64,000 bases of DNA from Bauldia sp. (GTDB lineage Bacteria; Pseudomonadota; Alphaproteobacteria; Rhizobiales; Kaistiaceae): the NCBI GenBank assembly GCA_026126065.1, contig JAHCJY010000001.1:62001-126000 (forward strand). Direction: 5' to 3'. The position numbers and the translations under genes were made by a program. Of the stretch, positions 15,546 through 25,459 are shown piece by piece. The notes beneath the pieces were generated by a model that did no database searches, was not told the DNA's origin, and saw only the letters and a program-made list of their open reading frames with translations. Numbering within the stretch: the stretch's first letter is position 1; the number at the start of each line of letters is the position of its first letter.

Positions 15546-17522
15546 ATGCGCAGTGAAACGGTATCGGCGGAACTATCTGGCATCCCTGCCCGTCCTGACG
15601 CCGTTCCAAAGCCCGCAGGCCACCGCCCCGACATCGATGGGCTTCGGGCCTTGGCGGTCGTCCCCGTTGTGCTGTTTCACGCGAACGCGCCGTATGTCAC
15701 CGGCGGCTTCGTGGGCGTCGATGTCTTCTTTGTCATCTCCGGCTTCCTGATTGCAGGAATACTCAAACGCGAGGTTGATTCCGGATCGTTCTCGCTCCTC
15801 GGATTTTACGAAAGACGCGCGCGACGGATTCTTCCGGCCCTCTTGGCGGTGATTGCTTCGACGCTGGTGGTCGGAGCAATCCTCCTGTTGCCAGAAGCGC
15901 TTTTCAGTCTAGGCCGCTCCGCTATTGCCGCTATTCTATTCATATCTAATTACTGGGCGCTCGATTCCGCAACAGACTATTTCGACACCGGGATAACCCC
16001 TCTTCTCCACACCTGGTCATTGGCCGTGGAAGAGCAATTCTACCTGCTTTTCCCCATTCTTCTGGCTATTCTCACGCGATGGTGGCACCGATGTGCGTGG
16101 TGGATAGTTGCCGCAATATGTATAGCGTCGCTCGTGCTCAGTATCGTTCAGGTCGCGGACGAAAACGCAGCTGCCTTCTACCTGGCGCCCTCGCGCATTT
16201 GGGAACTCGGAATCGGCGTGCTGCTCGCGATCGCCCCGTTGCCGGTGCTCAGAAGGCGATGGCAGGCCGAGTTTCTCGGCATCGCCGGCCTGATCGCCAT
16301 CGCTGCCGCGATGCTTCTCTACACGCGCTCGACACCGTTTCCCGGCGGTGCCGCGCTCCTCCCGACACTCGGTGCGGCTGCGGTCATCTATGGTGGGAAC
16401 TCGATCAGAACCCTGGCGACCCGGCTGCTCGCATTTCCGCCGGTCGTCTTCGTCGGGCTCATCTCCTACTCGCTCTACCTCTGGCACTGGCCGATCCTCA
16501 CGTTCGTCCGGGTTCGTCTCACGGCAGCGGAGTTCACAATTCAGCCGAAGCTATGGGCGATCGCCGGGAGTTTCTTGCTGGCCGCCTTGACCTGGCGGTT
16601 CATTGAGCAACCTTTCCGGCGTCGGACGCGGCTAACGCGGAAGCAGGTGTTCGCGGCGTCGGGCGTGGGGGGACTGGCAGTTGCTACGTTGGCCGCAACG
16701 GTGCTGGTCGGGGACGGCTTCGCGGGCCGCCTATCGCGCGAGGTGCAAGTTATCATCGCCGATACGGAAGGCGATGGCCGAGGCTGCATGGGGCGACCAA
16801 GCGACAACCTCTGCGAGATCGGAGCCGACGTTCCTCCGACCGTGCTTCTGTGGGGCGACTCTCACGCCAGTTCCGCCATTCCAGCGTTTCAGGTTGCTTT
16901 GCTTCAGGCCGGTGTTCGAGCGGTGGCAGCCGTCCATCCGGGATGCCCGCCTCTTGTTGGCGTGGCCCAGCCATCCCACGCGACTTGCGATGCCTTCCGC
17001 GCGGCCATCGGGCAGGAGATTCTCGCCCATCCGGAGTGGACGACCATCGTGCTGTCGGCCCGCTGGCCGTACTGGGTCAACGCGACCGGGGGCCCGACGC
17101 CGGGTCTGGTTCTCGGCGAGGACTTCCGCGACGCGACCACGAATGCGTTCGAGCACGGACTGAGGCGGGCGGTCGAGTGGCTACTTGGTCTTGGACGACG
17201 CGTTCTGATCGTAGGCCCCGTGCCAGAACCCGGCTGGAACGTGCCGGAACAGATGGTCGCGGAACTCCGATGGTCGAAGCCGCTACCTCCCGTGGCCACG
17301 ATGGTCGGCCACAATGCCTTCAACGAGACTGTATTCGGTACCTTCTCGGAACTCGAGGGTATGGCTGGCTTGACGATAATGCCGGTTGCCGACCTGCTCT
17401 GCACCCCCGAGTGCGCCTTTGCGCTCGATGGGCGCCCACTCTACGTCGATGACAATCACCTCTCGCGGTTGGGCGCCCTCCACTTCCTCGCCCCCCGACT
17501 GGCGGCATATCCATGGCGATAG
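15546..17522 (+). CDS. Acyltransferase-3 family membrane protein with C-terminal SGNH domain (OafA/OatA-like)
   Basis: A 658-residue O-acyltransferase. The N-terminal acyltransferase-3 part (about 25-380) starts HRPDIDGLRALAVVPVVLFH, has GGFVGVDVFFVISGFLI and the active-site region HTWSLAVEEQFYLLFP, and contains about ten membrane helices. The C-terminal SGNH domain has WGDSHAS (Ser439) and the Asp-x-x-His motif in DDNHL (Asp635, His638). Such enzymes acetylate LPS O-antigen, exopolysaccharide or peptidoglycan sugars in the periplasm. Codon use is visibly more AT-rich than neighbours (for example 15901-16140), hinting at recent transfer. The substrate is unknown. It lies 360 bases downstream of vanX and converges on the methyltransferase gene. 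Confidence 0.88.
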   Translation: MRSETVSAELSGIPARPDAVPKPAGHRPDIDGLRALAVVPVVLFHANAPYVTGGFVGVDVFFVISGFLIAGILKREVDSGSFSLLGFYERRARRILPALLAVIASTLVVGAILLLPEALFSLGRSAIAAILFISNYWALDSATDYFDTGITPLLHTWSLAVEEQFYLLFPILLAILTRWWHRCAWWIVAAICIASLVLSIVQVADENAAAFYLAPSRIWELGIGVLLAIAPLPVLRRRWQAEFLGIAGLIAIAAAMLLYTRSTPFPGGAALLPTLGAAAVIYGGNSIRTLATRLLAFPPVVFVGLISYSLYLWHWPILTFVRVRLTAAEFTIQPKLWAIAGSFLLAALTWRFIEQPFRRRTRLTRKQVFAASGVGGLAVATLAATVLVGDGFAGRLSREVQVIIADTEGDGRGCMGRPSDNLCEIGADVPPTVLLWGDSHASSAIPAFQVALLQAGVRAVAAVHPGCPPLVGVAQPSHATCDAFRAAIGQEILAHPEWTTIVLSARWPYWVNATGGPTPGLVLGEDFRDATTNAFEHGLRRAVEWLLGLGRRVLIVGPVPEPGWNVPEQMVAELRWSKPLPPVATMVGHNAFNETVFGTFSELEGMAGLTIMPVADLLCTPECAFALDGRPLYVDDNHLSRLGALHFLAPRLAAYPWR

Positions 17523-17537
17523 CGACCGCCTGGTGCC

Positions 17538-18470
17538 TCAAGCGGCGGGGGTCAGCAGCCAATCCCGCGAATGATGGTCCGCCGCAGAGAGGGGCTCTTC
17601 CGTGAGTCCATGGGGCCTGATGCGGAACGCACGGTAGCCCCAGCCTTCCGTGGCCGCAGCGATCCCAACGGCAGTCCGGCGAAGAACCTCCACGATCAGA
17701 TCCGGTCGGTGTTCACGAACGAATCCGCCGAGCCGCGAGAGGATGGTCTCCTCGTGGCCTTCGGCGTCTATCTTCACAAGCACGTTCGCCGCGCCAGGAA
17801 CGAAAGCACCGATCCCAGCCCCATCGACGGTTTGAACGACGGTCTCGCCGACTGGCCGGTCCAGCGAGGCTGCGAAGCCGCGATGAAGGGAACTCGTCGT
17901 GGCCATCGGCGACGCCTCGAAGAATGCCGCCGTGCCGTCGTGATCCGAAACTGCCGCCTGAACGACCCGGACGGCGCCTAGGCCATTCAGCTTGAGGTTC
18001 TGCCGAAGACGTGTGCACGAACTCGCTGCTGGCTCGAATGCCACAATGCGGCTGACGTCTTTCCCCTGCAACCGGAAGAGAAGCCCCATCGCCGTTGTAA
18101 AGACGCCCACATTGGCGCCGATCTCGATCACGGCGTCGTAGCGGGACAGGCGTTCCCCGAGGAGACGGAAGACCTCCTCTTCGTAGTGCAGCGAGCGGGA
18201 TACAAGGGGTCGAAAGCGGAAATCCGGAGGCCGCAGCATGAGCCTGATCCTGCCGGCGGGTGTCTGCACCGTCCGCGGCCTGGCTTGGGCGAAGACCTCG
18301 TCGCGGCCCTGCGCGGCGTGACTGGCAGCGTTGGCAATCCTCACCACTATGCTTTCGGAAAGCGGCAACCACCGAAGCGCCATCCATGCCGTCGCATAGG
18401 CACGGGCGGACGCGCGCGTAGCGAAAGCCAGCTTGTGCGCGCTCACCCCAATATCCCTGATCGCCCCCAT
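17538..18470 (-). CDS. FkbM-family SAM-dependent methyltransferase
   Basis: A 310-residue protein. The SAM-binding motif I is YDAVIEIGANVGVFTTAMG, and the family's signature VLVKIDAEGHEETIL follows (about residues 238-253). FkbM enzymes O-methylate sugars or polyketides; bacterial genes of this type often sit in glycan loci. Its stop is 15 bases from the end of the convergent acyltransferase gene, and composition is similarly less GC-rich, so both may have arrived together. The substrate is probably a surface-polysaccharide sugar. Upstream is tRNA-Ala. Confidence 0.82.
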   Translation of the reverse strand: MGAIRDIGVSAHKLAFATRASARAYATAWMALRWLPLSESIVVRIANAASHAAQGRDEVFAQARPRTVQTPAGRIRLMLRPPDFRFRPLVSRSLHYEEEVFRLLGERLSRYDAVIEIGANVGVFTTAMGLLFRLQGKDVSRIVAFEPAASSCTRLRQNLKLNGLGAVRVVQAAVSDHDGTAAFFEASPMATTSSLHRGFAASLDRPVGETVVQTVDGAGIGAFVPGAANVLVKIDAEGHEETILSRLGGFVREHRPDLIVEVLRRTAVGIAAATEGWGYRAFRIRPHGLTEEPLSAADHHSRDWLLTPAA

Positions 18471-18573
18471 CGGCTCTGGCCTAAGCCATCAAGACGCTCA
18501 AGTCGATCGCGGCTCGGCTATTGGTCAGCACGGCAACCCAATGAGCGTCGCACGCTCCTGACGGATGGCCGAT

Positions 18574-18649
18574 TGGTGGAGCCGAGGGGAATCGAACCCC
18601 TGACCTCTGCAGTGCGATTGCAGCGCTCTCCCATCTGAGCTACGGCCCC
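18574..18649 (-). tRNA. tRNA-Ala, anticodon CGC
   Basis: A 76-nt cloverleaf with encoded CCA. The acceptor stem is GGGGCCG/CGGCTCC (one G-U pair), the D arm has GCTC...GAGC, the anticodon stem is CTGCA/TGCAG with loop ATCGCAC (anticodon CGC, reading GCG), and the T arm is AGGGG-TTCGATT-CCCCT. tRNA 3' ends are common integration sites, which is relevant because a possibly acquired block ends here. Confidence 0.95.
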
Positions 18650-18873
18650 GGTACCCCGGAGGGCGCGGGCATTTAGAGTCGCGGTCTCATGGGTGTCAAG
18701 CAAACCCGCCGCGGCGGACGGGCGCTGGCGTCGCGCGCCCGCGCTGACGCGCGGCGCCGGCGCGCAAGGGCGGGAGAGGCGCGGCGTTCGGGGGAATGCG
18801 GCTTGCGGGGCGGGCGGGGCGCGCCTAAATCCGGGGGGCCGTTGCGGCGGGACGCGGAAGGCGCGGGGGATCG

Positions 18874-19179
18874 ATGATCGAGCTGCTCAGGTTCATCAAC
18901 ACGCTGCTCCAGCTGTACGTCTACATCGTCATCGCAAGCGCCATCTTCAGCTGGCTCTACGCGTTTGGTGTCGTCAACTCGCGCAATCCGGTGGTCGCGG
19001 CCATCGGCCAGTTCCTCTACGTCGTCACCGAGCCGCTGCTGCGGCCGATCCGGAACTTCCTCAACCGGCTGTTCGGCGGGAACATGGGCGGCATCGATTT
19101 CTCGCCCATCGTCCTGATCCTGATCATCTTCTTCATCCAGAGCGTGGTCATCACGAACCTCGCAAAGCTGTTCTACTGA
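18874..19179 (+). CDS. YggT-family membrane protein
   Basis: A 101-residue protein with two hydrophobic segments (about 7-30 and 75-96) joined by a conserved middle: [26 protein letters not shown]. This is the usual single-repeat YggT form in alphaproteobacteria. The family is linked to osmotic tolerance and FtsZ/septum or photosystem biogenesis in different groups, but its molecular role is unsettled. A DUF167 gene follows eight bases after the stop, the conserved yggT-yggU arrangement. Confidence 0.9.
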   Translation: MIELLRFINTLLQLYVYIVIASAIFSWLYAFGVVNSRNPVVAAIGQFLYVVTEPLLRPIRNFLNRLFGGNMGGIDFSPIVLILIIFFIQSVVITNLAKLFY

Positions 19180-19187
19180 GCCTTGCG

Positions 19188-19511
19188 ATGGCCTCGCCCT
19201 TCCGCGTCGTCGCGGGGGCGCTGCGCATCCGGGTCCGGCTGACGCCGCGGGCCGCGCTCGACCGGGTCGACGGGCGGTCGCTTCTCTCCGACGGAACGGA
19301 AGTCCTCGCGGCGCGGGTGCGGGCTGCGCCGGAGGCGGGCGCTGCCAACGCGGCGCTTGAGCGGCTGATCGCCGGGGCGTTCGGACGGCCGCGCTCGGCG
19401 GTGCGGGTCGCCCGCGGCGGAACGGCGCGGCTCAAGGAGGTCGAGATATCAGGCGACCCGGCGGCGCTGCTGGCGCTCGCCGAGCGGGCGTTTCCACCGC
19501 CCGCGGGTTGA
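19188..19511 (+). CDS. DUF167/YggU-family protein
   Basis: A 107-residue protein with the family's pattern: IRVRLTPRAALDRVDG, then LAARVRAAPEAGAANAALE and VARGGTARLKEVEISGD. YggU proteins are small alpha/beta proteins of unknown biochemical role. It is almost always found next to yggT, as here. The start ATG at 19188 lies 8 bases after the yggT stop. It converges on lptE with only 2 bases between the stops. Confidence 0.88.
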   Translation: MASPFRVVAGALRIRVRLTPRAALDRVDGRSLLSDGTEVLAARVRAAPEAGAANAALERLIAGAFGRPRSAVRVARGGTARLKEVEISGDPAALLALAERAFPPPAG

Positions 19512-19513
19512 GG

Positions 19514-20077
19514 CTACGGAACGGCCGTGAGGACGGGCGCGCCGCCGGCGGCCGGGATCCAGGTCGCGAGCGCGGCCCGGAGTCGGAGGGCGACGAGCTC
19601 GGCGGCTTCGACGGCGGCGCGCTGCTCGGCGTCCTCGCGGGCGCGTACCTCGGCAAAGGCCTGGTTCGAACGGGTGAAGCGCGTCTCGGTCCGCACCACG
19701 CCGCTCGTCACGACCTCGCCGGTGGCGATCACCACCAGGGTGTAGCTGGTCGCGAGCGAGACGACCGACGTCCGTTCGTTGCCGGGCGCGGTCACGATGA
19801 AGCCGTCATTGCCGACATTGGTCGCAATCGACACCTCGTAGGTCGGCACCGGATCGGGGTTCGCGCCGCCGGTGAGCTGGAACATCAGCTCGTTCCGGAC
19901 GATCTGTGAAATGCGGTCGCCCACGGGCGCCACGTTGATTGCGGCCAGCGCCACGCGAAGCGTCGCGCCGTCGGCGCGCTCGCCATAGAGCGGCTGGACC
20001 GTGCAGGCCGACAGCGCGAGCCCGGCGATGACGGTCAGGGAAACGGCCAACAGCCGGAGCGCCCTTGCTGGCAACAC
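19514..20077 (-). CDS. lptE: LPS-assembly lipoprotein LptE
   Basis: A 187-residue lipoprotein. Start GTG at 20077 is preceded by GGAG at five bases; the signal peptide ends in lipobox LSAC. Then CTVQPLYG and motifs such as RISQIVRNELMFQLTGG and ATSYTLVVIATGEVVTSG fit alphaproteobacterial LptE. It plugs LptD in the outer membrane and helps insert lipopolysaccharide. The gene usually lies between leuS and holA in alphaproteobacteria; here it is separated from them by degT, htpX and rsmB, suggesting rearrangement. The presence of LptE supports a Gram-negative cell with an LPS outer membrane, which matters for reading the van genes. Confidence 0.85.
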   Translation of the reverse strand: MLPARALRLLAVSLTVIAGLALSACTVQPLYGERADGATLRVALAAINVAPVGDRISQIVRNELMFQLTGGANPDPVPTYEVSIATNVGNDGFIVTAPGNERTSVVSLATSYTLVVIATGEVVTSGVVRTETRFTRSNQAFAEVRAREDAEQRAAVEAAELVALRLRAALATWIPAAGGAPVLTAVP

Positions 20078-20299
20078 GACAACTCCACGTCCGGCGCCGA
20101 TGGCGCGTTGAGGCCGGCAGTGTGCCGCCGGGACCGGCGATGTCAATCGACCGCCGCCCGGCCCATCGCCGGGCCCGGCATCGCGCCACCGGCGCGTCCG
20201 GGATTGTTTCGCGCCGGTGTTCTTAGTTGATTTGTCGCCGAAGGGAGGGGACGGCATTGTCCCGCCGCGCGGTCCGGGGCGGGCCGATTTGGGATTGCC

Positions 20300-21451
20300 A
20301 TGCTCAAGGACACCGGGACGGCGTTGGCCGAGATTCCGTTCATCGACCTCAAGGCGCAGCGCCACCGGCTCGGCGACCGCATCGAGAAGGCGATCGGCCG
20401 GGTGCTTGACCACGGCCAGTTCGTCCTCGGCCGCGAGGTCGAGGCGGCCGAGGCGAAGCTGGCGGAGTTCTCCGGCGCGCCGCATGTCATCGCCTGCGCC
20501 AACGGCACCGATGCGCTGTACCTCGTTTTGCTGGCGAAGGGCATTGGGCCCGGCGACGCGGTGATCTGCCCCGCCTTCACCTTCGCCGCGCCCGCCGAGG
20601 TCATCGCCCTGACCGGCGCCACGATCGTGTTCGCCGACGTTTTGCCCGATACGTTCAACATCGACCCGGCCGGGATCGTGACGGCCTGCGCCATCGCCCG
20701 GCAGCGCGGCCTCGCGCCCAAGGCGGTGATCGCGGTGGACCTCTACGGCCAGCCGGCCGACTACGACGTCATCGAGCCGATCTGTGCCGAGGAGGGCCTG
20801 TTTCTCCTCGCCGACACCGCCCAGGGCTTTGGCGCCACCTACAAGGGCCGCAAGACCGGCACGATCGGCGACGCCACCGGCACCAGCTTCTTCCCGGCAA
20901 AGCCGCTCGGCTGCTACGGCGACGGCGGGGCGATCTTCACCGCCGATCCGGAGCTCGACGGGCTGCTGCGCTCGATCCGGATGCACGGCCAGGGCACGGA
21001 CCGCTACGAGCATGCCCGCGTCGGCGTCAACTCGCGCCTCGACGCCATCCAGGCGGCGATCCTCATCGAGAAGCTCGCGATCTTCGGCGAGGAGATCGAG
21101 GCGCGCGACCGGGCCGCCACCCGCTACGCCGAAGGGCTTGCCGACGTCGTCACGGTTCCGACCGTGATCCATGGTGCAACCTCGGTCTGGGCGCAGTACA
21201 CGCTCCGCCTCGGCGGACGGAACCGCGATGCCTTCATATCAGCGCTCAAGGCCGACGGCGTGCCGACCGCGGTCCACTATCCGCGTCCGCTCCACCGCCA
21301 GACCGCGTACCTCGACCAGCTCACCGCCGGGGATTCGCTTCCCGTGGCGGAGCAGCTCGCCAACGAGGTGGTGAGCCTCCCGATGCACGCCTATCTCCGC
21401 GAGGAGACGCAGGACCGCATCATCGCCAGCGTCCGGCGCGCCCTCGCCTGA
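20300..21451 (+). CDS. DegT/DnrJ/EryC1-family aminotransferase
   Basis: A 383-residue PLP-dependent sugar aminotransferase. It starts [18 protein letters not shown], and has [20 protein letters not shown], Asp171 ([17 protein letters not shown]) to hold the pyridine nitrogen, and the Schiff-base lysine Lys201 in [15 protein letters not shown]. Members aminate keto-sugars bound to nucleotides, supplying amino sugars for LPS or capsule (WbpE-like). It stands alone between lptE (divergent) and htpX, so its pathway partners are not in the immediate area. Confidence 0.9.
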   Translation: MLKDTGTALAEIPFIDLKAQRHRLGDRIEKAIGRVLDHGQFVLGREVEAAEAKLAEFSGAPHVIACANGTDALYLVLLAKGIGPGDAVICPAFTFAAPAEVIALTGATIVFADVLPDTFNIDPAGIVTACAIARQRGLAPKAVIAVDLYGQPADYDVIEPICAEEGLFLLADTAQGFGATYKGRKTGTIGDATGTSFFPAKPLGCYGDGGAIFTADPELDGLLRSIRMHGQGTDRYEHARVGVNSRLDAIQAAILIEKLAIFGEEIEARDRAATRYAEGLADVVTVPTVIHGATSVWAQYTLRLGGRNRDAFISALKADGVPTAVHYPRPLHRQTAYLDQLTAGDSLPVAEQLANEVVSLPMHAYLREETQDRIIASVRRALA

Positions 21452-21554
21452 CGTTGACGGGTCCCGCGCCCTTGCCGCGGAACCTTGCCGATCCCATCAT
21501 AATCCCTGCCGGACCATGGCGCCGAACGGGCTGCCATCCGGCATGGAAAGGACC

Positions 21555-22493
21555 ATGAGCACCCTTCGTACCGGCATCCTCCTCGCTGCGCTGACCGCGC
21601 TCTTCATGGGCGTCGGCTATCTCATCGGCGGCTCCAGCGGCATGCTGATCGCGTTCGTGGTGGCGGCGGGCATCAACCTGTTCAGCTACTGGAACTCGGA
21701 CAAGATCGTGCTGCGCATGCATCATGCGCGGCCGGTCGACGCGCGTTCCTCGCCCGACCTCTACGCGATGGTCCAGCGCCTGTCGCAGCACGCCGGCCTG
21801 CCGATGCCGGCGGTCTACGTCATCGAGAACGCGCAGCCGAATGCCTTTGCCACGGGCCGCAATCCGCAGAATTCCGCGGTCGCCGTCACGTCGGGCCTCA
21901 TCCAGCGGCTTTCCTTCGAGGAGATCGAGGGCGTGGTGGCGCACGAGCTCGCCCACATCAAGCATCGCGACACGCTGACGATGACGCTGACCGCGACGAT
22001 CGCCGGCGCGATCTCGATGCTCGCCAACTTCGCGTTCTTCTTCGGCGGCAACCGCAACAACAACAATCCGCTCGGCCTCGTCGGCGTCATCGTCGCCGCG
22101 ATCGTGGCGCCCCTTGCCGCAGCGCTCGTGCAGTTCGCCGTCAGCCGGACGCGCGAATACGTCGCCGACCGGACGGGCGCGGAGATCACCGGCAACCCGC
22201 GCGGCCTTGCGTCGGCGCTGGTCAACATCTCGAATGCGGCCGCCCGCATTCCGAACATGGATGCGGAGCGCGCTCCGGCGACCGCGCACATGTTCATCAT
22301 CAACCCGCTTTCCGGGGCCCGGATGGACAACCTCTTCTCGACGCACCCATCCACGCAGAACCGCGTCGACCGCCTCATGGCGCTCGAGCGTCAGATGGGC
22401 GGCGGCGGCCCGGTCTCGCGGCCTGGTCCGGCAGCGGCGACGCCGCCGCGCGTCGGCAGGACGGGAACCGCGGATCGCGGCCCGTGGGGCTGA
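21555..22493 (+). CDS. htpX: Protease HtpX homologue (M48 zinc metalloprotease)
   Basis: A 312-residue inner-membrane protease that degrades misfolded membrane proteins. It has N-terminal helices (about 7-43), the zinc motif HELAH (130-134) in [15 protein letters not shown], later hydrophobic helices and the third ligand Glu in [15 protein letters not shown]. The ATG at 21555 follows AAAGGA and gives the usual HtpX N-terminus; an upstream ATG in the same frame at 21516 adds an unlikely extension. The Pro/Gly-rich C-terminus overlaps rsmB by 10 bases. Confidence 0.92.
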   Translation: MSTLRTGILLAALTALFMGVGYLIGGSSGMLIAFVVAAGINLFSYWNSDKIVLRMHHARPVDARSSPDLYAMVQRLSQHAGLPMPAVYVIENAQPNAFATGRNPQNSAVAVTSGLIQRLSFEEIEGVVAHELAHIKHRDTLTMTLTATIAGAISMLANFAFFFGGNRNNNNPLGLVGVIVAAIVAPLAAALVQFAVSRTREYVADRTGAEITGNPRGLASALVNISNAAARIPNMDAERAPATAHMFIINPLSGARMDNLFSTHPSTQNRVDRLMALERQMGGGGPVSRPGPAAATPPRVGRTGTADRGPWG

Positions 22494-23839
22494 GCCAGCG
22501 GGGCGTGCGCCCCCAGCAGCGGCATGGCAGCGGCGGCCGGGCGTCGCGCGCGGTAGCGGGCCTTCCGGCCCGCGCGGCCGCCGTGACGGCCATCGTCGAC
22601 GTGCTGGAGCACCAGCGGCCGTTCGAATCGGACGGCGCCGCCTTCATCGGCCTCGAGCCGGCCGATCGCGGCCTTGCCCGCGCCATCGTCGGCACGACGC
22701 TCCGCCGCCACGGCGAGATCCGCGGGGCGCTCGACCGGCTGATATCCAAGCCTCCGACCACGCGGATGGGAAAGCTCTCCGCCATCCTCGACACCGCGGC
22801 GGCGCAGATCCTCTTCATGGACGTGCCGGACCATGCGGCGGTCTCGCTGGCGCTGGAGCTCGCCGAGGCCGACCCCAAGGCGCGGCACTTCAAGCCGCTT
22901 GCCAACGGCGTCCTGCGGGCGCTGGCGCGCGAGCGCGAGACGTTCCGCGCCGAGACCGTGCCGCCGTTTGCCGACACGCCGAAATGGCTCGCCGCTCGCT
23001 GGCGGAAGGCATTCGGCGAGGCGGGCGCGGCCGCGATCGCCGAGGCGCATCGCTTCGAGGCGCCGCTCGACGTCACCGTCCGCGACGATCCCGCCGGCTG
23101 GGCGGAGAAGCTCGGCGGCGTGGCGCTGCCGACGGGCTCGGTGCGGCTGGACGGCAAGGGCCGCATCGAGGCGATGCCGGGCTTTGCCGAGGGCGCGTGG
23201 TGGGTGCAGGACGTGGCGGCGGCGCTCCCGGCGCGGCTCCTCGGCGATGTTGGCGGCAAGACCGTGCTGGACCTCTGCGCGGCGCCGGGGGGCAAGACGG
23301 CACAGCTGGCCGCGGCGGGCGCTGTGGTGACGGCGCTCGACCTGTCGCCCGAGCGGCTGTCGCGGGTGAAGGAGAACCTCGCGCGCCTGAAGCTGACGGC
23401 GACGACCGTGGCTGCCGACGGGACGACCTACGATCCGCCGGAGCGCTTTGACGCCGTCCTCCTCGACGCGCCGTGCTCCGCCACCGGCACCATCCGCCGC
23501 CACCCCGACATTCCCTTCCTGAAGCGCGAATCCGATCTCACCAGCCTCGCGGTGATCCAGCAGGCGCTCCTGGCGCGCGCGGTGCAGCTGACGAAGCCCG
23601 GCGGCACGATCGTCTTCGCCACGTGCTCGCTCGAGCCGGAGGAGGGCGAGGCACGGATCGAAGCCGCGCTGCGCGACCTGCCGGTCGAGCTCATGCCGCT
23701 CGCGGCCGGCGATTTCCCGGGGCTTGCGGCGGAATGGGTCGTGGGCGGCGTCCTCCGGACGACACCGGGACACGCGCCCGGCCCGGGCATCGAGGGCGGC
23801 ATGGACGGCTTCTTCGCGGCGCGGCTCCGCCGGCGCTAG
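22484..23839 (+). CDS. rsmB: 16S rRNA (cytosine-5)-methyltransferase, RsmB/NOL1-NOP2-Sun family
   Basis: A 451-residue protein. The N-terminal NusB-like domain ([20 protein letters not shown]) is followed by the SAM-dependent domain with [30 protein letters not shown], catalytic [18 protein letters not shown] and the second Cys in [12 protein letters not shown]. It methylates C967-equivalent in 16S rRNA. The GTG at 22484 overlaps htpX; later in-frame starts are possible because the first about 30 residues are low-complexity. Its stop overlaps the convergent holA stop by four bases. Confidence 0.9.
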   Translation: MGLSQRGVRPQQRHGSGGRASRAVAGLPARAAAVTAIVDVLEHQRPFESDGAAFIGLEPADRGLARAIVGTTLRRHGEIRGALDRLISKPPTTRMGKLSAILDTAAAQILFMDVPDHAAVSLALELAEADPKARHFKPLANGVLRALARERETFRAETVPPFADTPKWLAARWRKAFGEAGAAAIAEAHRFEAPLDVTVRDDPAGWAEKLGGVALPTGSVRLDGKGRIEAMPGFAEGAWWVQDVAAALPARLLGDVGGKTVLDLCAAPGGKTAQLAAAGAVVTALDLSPERLSRVKENLARLKLTATTVAADGTTYDPPERFDAVLLDAPCSATGTIRRHPDIPFLKRESDLTSLAVIQQALLARAVQLTKPGGTIVFATCSLEPEEGEARIEAALRDLPVELMPLAAGDFPGLAAEWVVGGVLRTTPGHAPGPGIEGGMDGFFAARLRRR

Positions 23840-24879
23840 CGGACCTCCGCCGCCGTCCGGCTGCGGCGGGCGACGCGGCGGGCCAGCTGGGCCAGCGTCT
23901 GGAGGATCGTGCCGGTCGCCACGGACGGCAGCGTCCGGGAGGCGTGGATCATCCGCGCGATGTCGCTGACCGCCTGGTCGAGTTCCTCGCGCGGCCACAG
24001 CCGGAGCTGGCGTTCGAGCGCGGCCCGGCGCTGCGGGAACAGCGGCGGGCGATAGGCATTCAGCACGTCGGACACCGAGCTCCGTTCGGCCGTGGCGGCG
24101 AGGCGGTGCAGCATCAGGAAGTGGCGCTCGACGGCCAGGCCGATCGTCTGCGCGCCGGTGCCGTCGGCAAGGAGCCGCCGTGCGCCGCGGTCGACGCCGG
24201 CGACGTCGCCCGTCGCCACCGCCTCGGCGACATCGTCGGCCGCAATGGCGGCCGCATCGCCGACAAGCGCGATGACGTCCGCCAGGCCGAGCTTGCCGGC
24301 ATCCAGCGCGTAAAGGGCGAGCTTTGCGATCTCCGACCGCGTCGAGCCGCGATCGGTGCCGAGGAGGTTGATCACCGCCGCCCGTGCGTCCGGCTCGATG
24401 GCAATGCCGAGCGTCCGCATCTCCTCGTCGATCATCCGGCCGATCGTCGCCTCGGTATCGGGGTAGCAGGCGATGGCAAGGCCGGTCCGCGCGCCCTCGA
24501 AGAGCTTTCGCAGCGGCGCGGTCTTGCGGAGATCGCCAGCCTCGACGATGACGAAATTGTCCTCCGGCGGCCGCTCGAGGATCGGCGCGAGCGCCGGCGC
24601 AAGATTGCGGCCACCGACGGCGCGGACCCGCACGACGCGCCGGCCGGAGAAGAGCGAGCCGCCATACGCTTCGTCCGCGATCCGCCCCGGATCGCCCGAC
24701 AGCTCGTCCGCATCGATGCGGATGACCGCCATCGCGTCGTCGCCGACGAGTTTCTTCGCCAGCACGGACGCGCGATCGCTGACGCCGCCGGGGTCCGGCC
24801 CGTAGAACAGCACGACCTTCTCCCGGCCCTCGGGGGACTTCAGGAAACGCTCGGCGTCGGCGGTCTTGAGGGCGGTCAT
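23836..24879 (-). CDS. holA: DNA polymerase III subunit delta
   Basis: A 347-residue clamp-loader subunit. It begins with the alphaproteobacterial pattern MTALKTADAERFL and VVLFYGPDPGGVSDRA, followed by NFVIVEAGDLRKTAPLRKLF, LGTDRGSTRSEIAKLALY and a helical C-terminal collar region. It opens the beta clamp during replication. It is in the same direction as leuS but separated by 756 bases of repeats plus a GIY-YIG gene, which interrupt what is often a leuS-lptE-holA cluster. Confidence 0.9.
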   Translation of the reverse strand: MTALKTADAERFLKSPEGREKVVLFYGPDPGGVSDRASVLAKKLVGDDAMAVIRIDADELSGDPGRIADEAYGGSLFSGRRVVRVRAVGGRNLAPALAPILERPPEDNFVIVEAGDLRKTAPLRKLFEGARTGLAIACYPDTEATIGRMIDEEMRTLGIAIEPDARAAVINLLGTDRGSTRSEIAKLALYALDAGKLGLADVIALVGDAAAIAADDVAEAVATGDVAGVDRGARRLLADGTGAQTIGLAVERHFLMLHRLAATAERSSVSDVLNAYRPPLFPQRRAALERQLRLWPREELDQAVSDIARMIHASRTLPSVATGTILQTLAQLARRVARRSRTAAEVR

Positions 24880-24985
24880 GCCAGCGTCTCGGGTGCGACC
24901 GATCGGGCCGGTACTACATCGCCACCAGAGGGTGCCGCGATGGCCGTCTCGGCGGCCAGCCTCCCGACCAAACCGCCCCCCAGTT

Positions 24986-25115
24986 CGTCATCCCCGGGCT
25001 TGACCCGGGGACCCATGATGACGCGCTTCACGTGGCCGACTCTCCGCATTGCTCTCATCGATCGCCCGCGGGGCGAGGCATCATGGGTTGCCGGGTCAAG
25101 CCCGGCAATGACGAA
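24986..25115. repeat. Composite palindromic repeat, left copy
   Basis: The element starts with a GC palindrome (cgtcatccccgggcttgacc at 24986 and onward) and ends with a 51-nt block, 25065-25115, containing GCCGGGTCAAGCCCGGC. The 51-nt block recurs identically at 25540-25590. Together the copies bracket the GIY-YIG gene in direct orientation. Such elements are scattered in Hyphomicrobiales genomes. Confidence 0.8.
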
Positions 25116-25159
25116 GGTGGGGTTGAAGGGTGACCGTGGTGCGATCGTCATAAGCGCTG

Positions 25160-25447
25160 CTATGCCATCGTCTCCTTCCACAGGTCGCGCCAGCCGGGAT
25201 TCATCTTCTCGATCAGCTCGATCTTCCATGCGCGGGACCAATGCTTGATGTTCTTCTCGCGCTGGATCGCGGCAGAGATGCTGTCGTGCGGTTCGTAGTA
25301 GACAAGCATCTTCACCCCGTACGTCTTCGTGAAGCCGGGGATCAGGCCCTCGCGGTGCTCGTAGACGCGGCGTGAGAGGTCGCTCGTGACGCCAACATAG
25401 AGAGTGCCTCGAGCGACGCTGGCGAGGATGTACACCCATGCTCGCAC
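25160..25447 (-). CDS. GIY-YIG family nuclease
   Basis: A 95-residue small GIY-YIG protein of the UvrC-N/UPF0213-like type. It has VYILAS (GIY), LYVGVTSDLSRRVYEHREG (YIG plus catalytic Arg) and the later Glu region QREKNIKHWSRAWKIELIEK. GTG at 25447 is preceded by GGAGG at a good distance and gives the compact family length; the frame is open upstream only because the repeat happens to be open. The gene sits alone in a repeat-rich gap between holA and leuS. Its biological target is unknown; many paralogues per genome are usual, suggesting mobility or domestication. Confidence 0.88.
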   Translation of the reverse strand: MRAWVYILASVARGTLYVGVTSDLSRRVYEHREGLIPGFTKTYGVKMLVYYEPHDSISAAIQREKNIKHWSRAWKIELIEKMNPGWRDLWKETMA

Positions 25448-25459
25448 CGTCCCCTCCCT

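Noticed and set aside
22391..23998. 535-codon minus-strand frame opposite rsmB
   Set aside because: It is a shadow of the rsmB reading frame; the Arg/Ala/Gly-rich translation has no recognisable domain.
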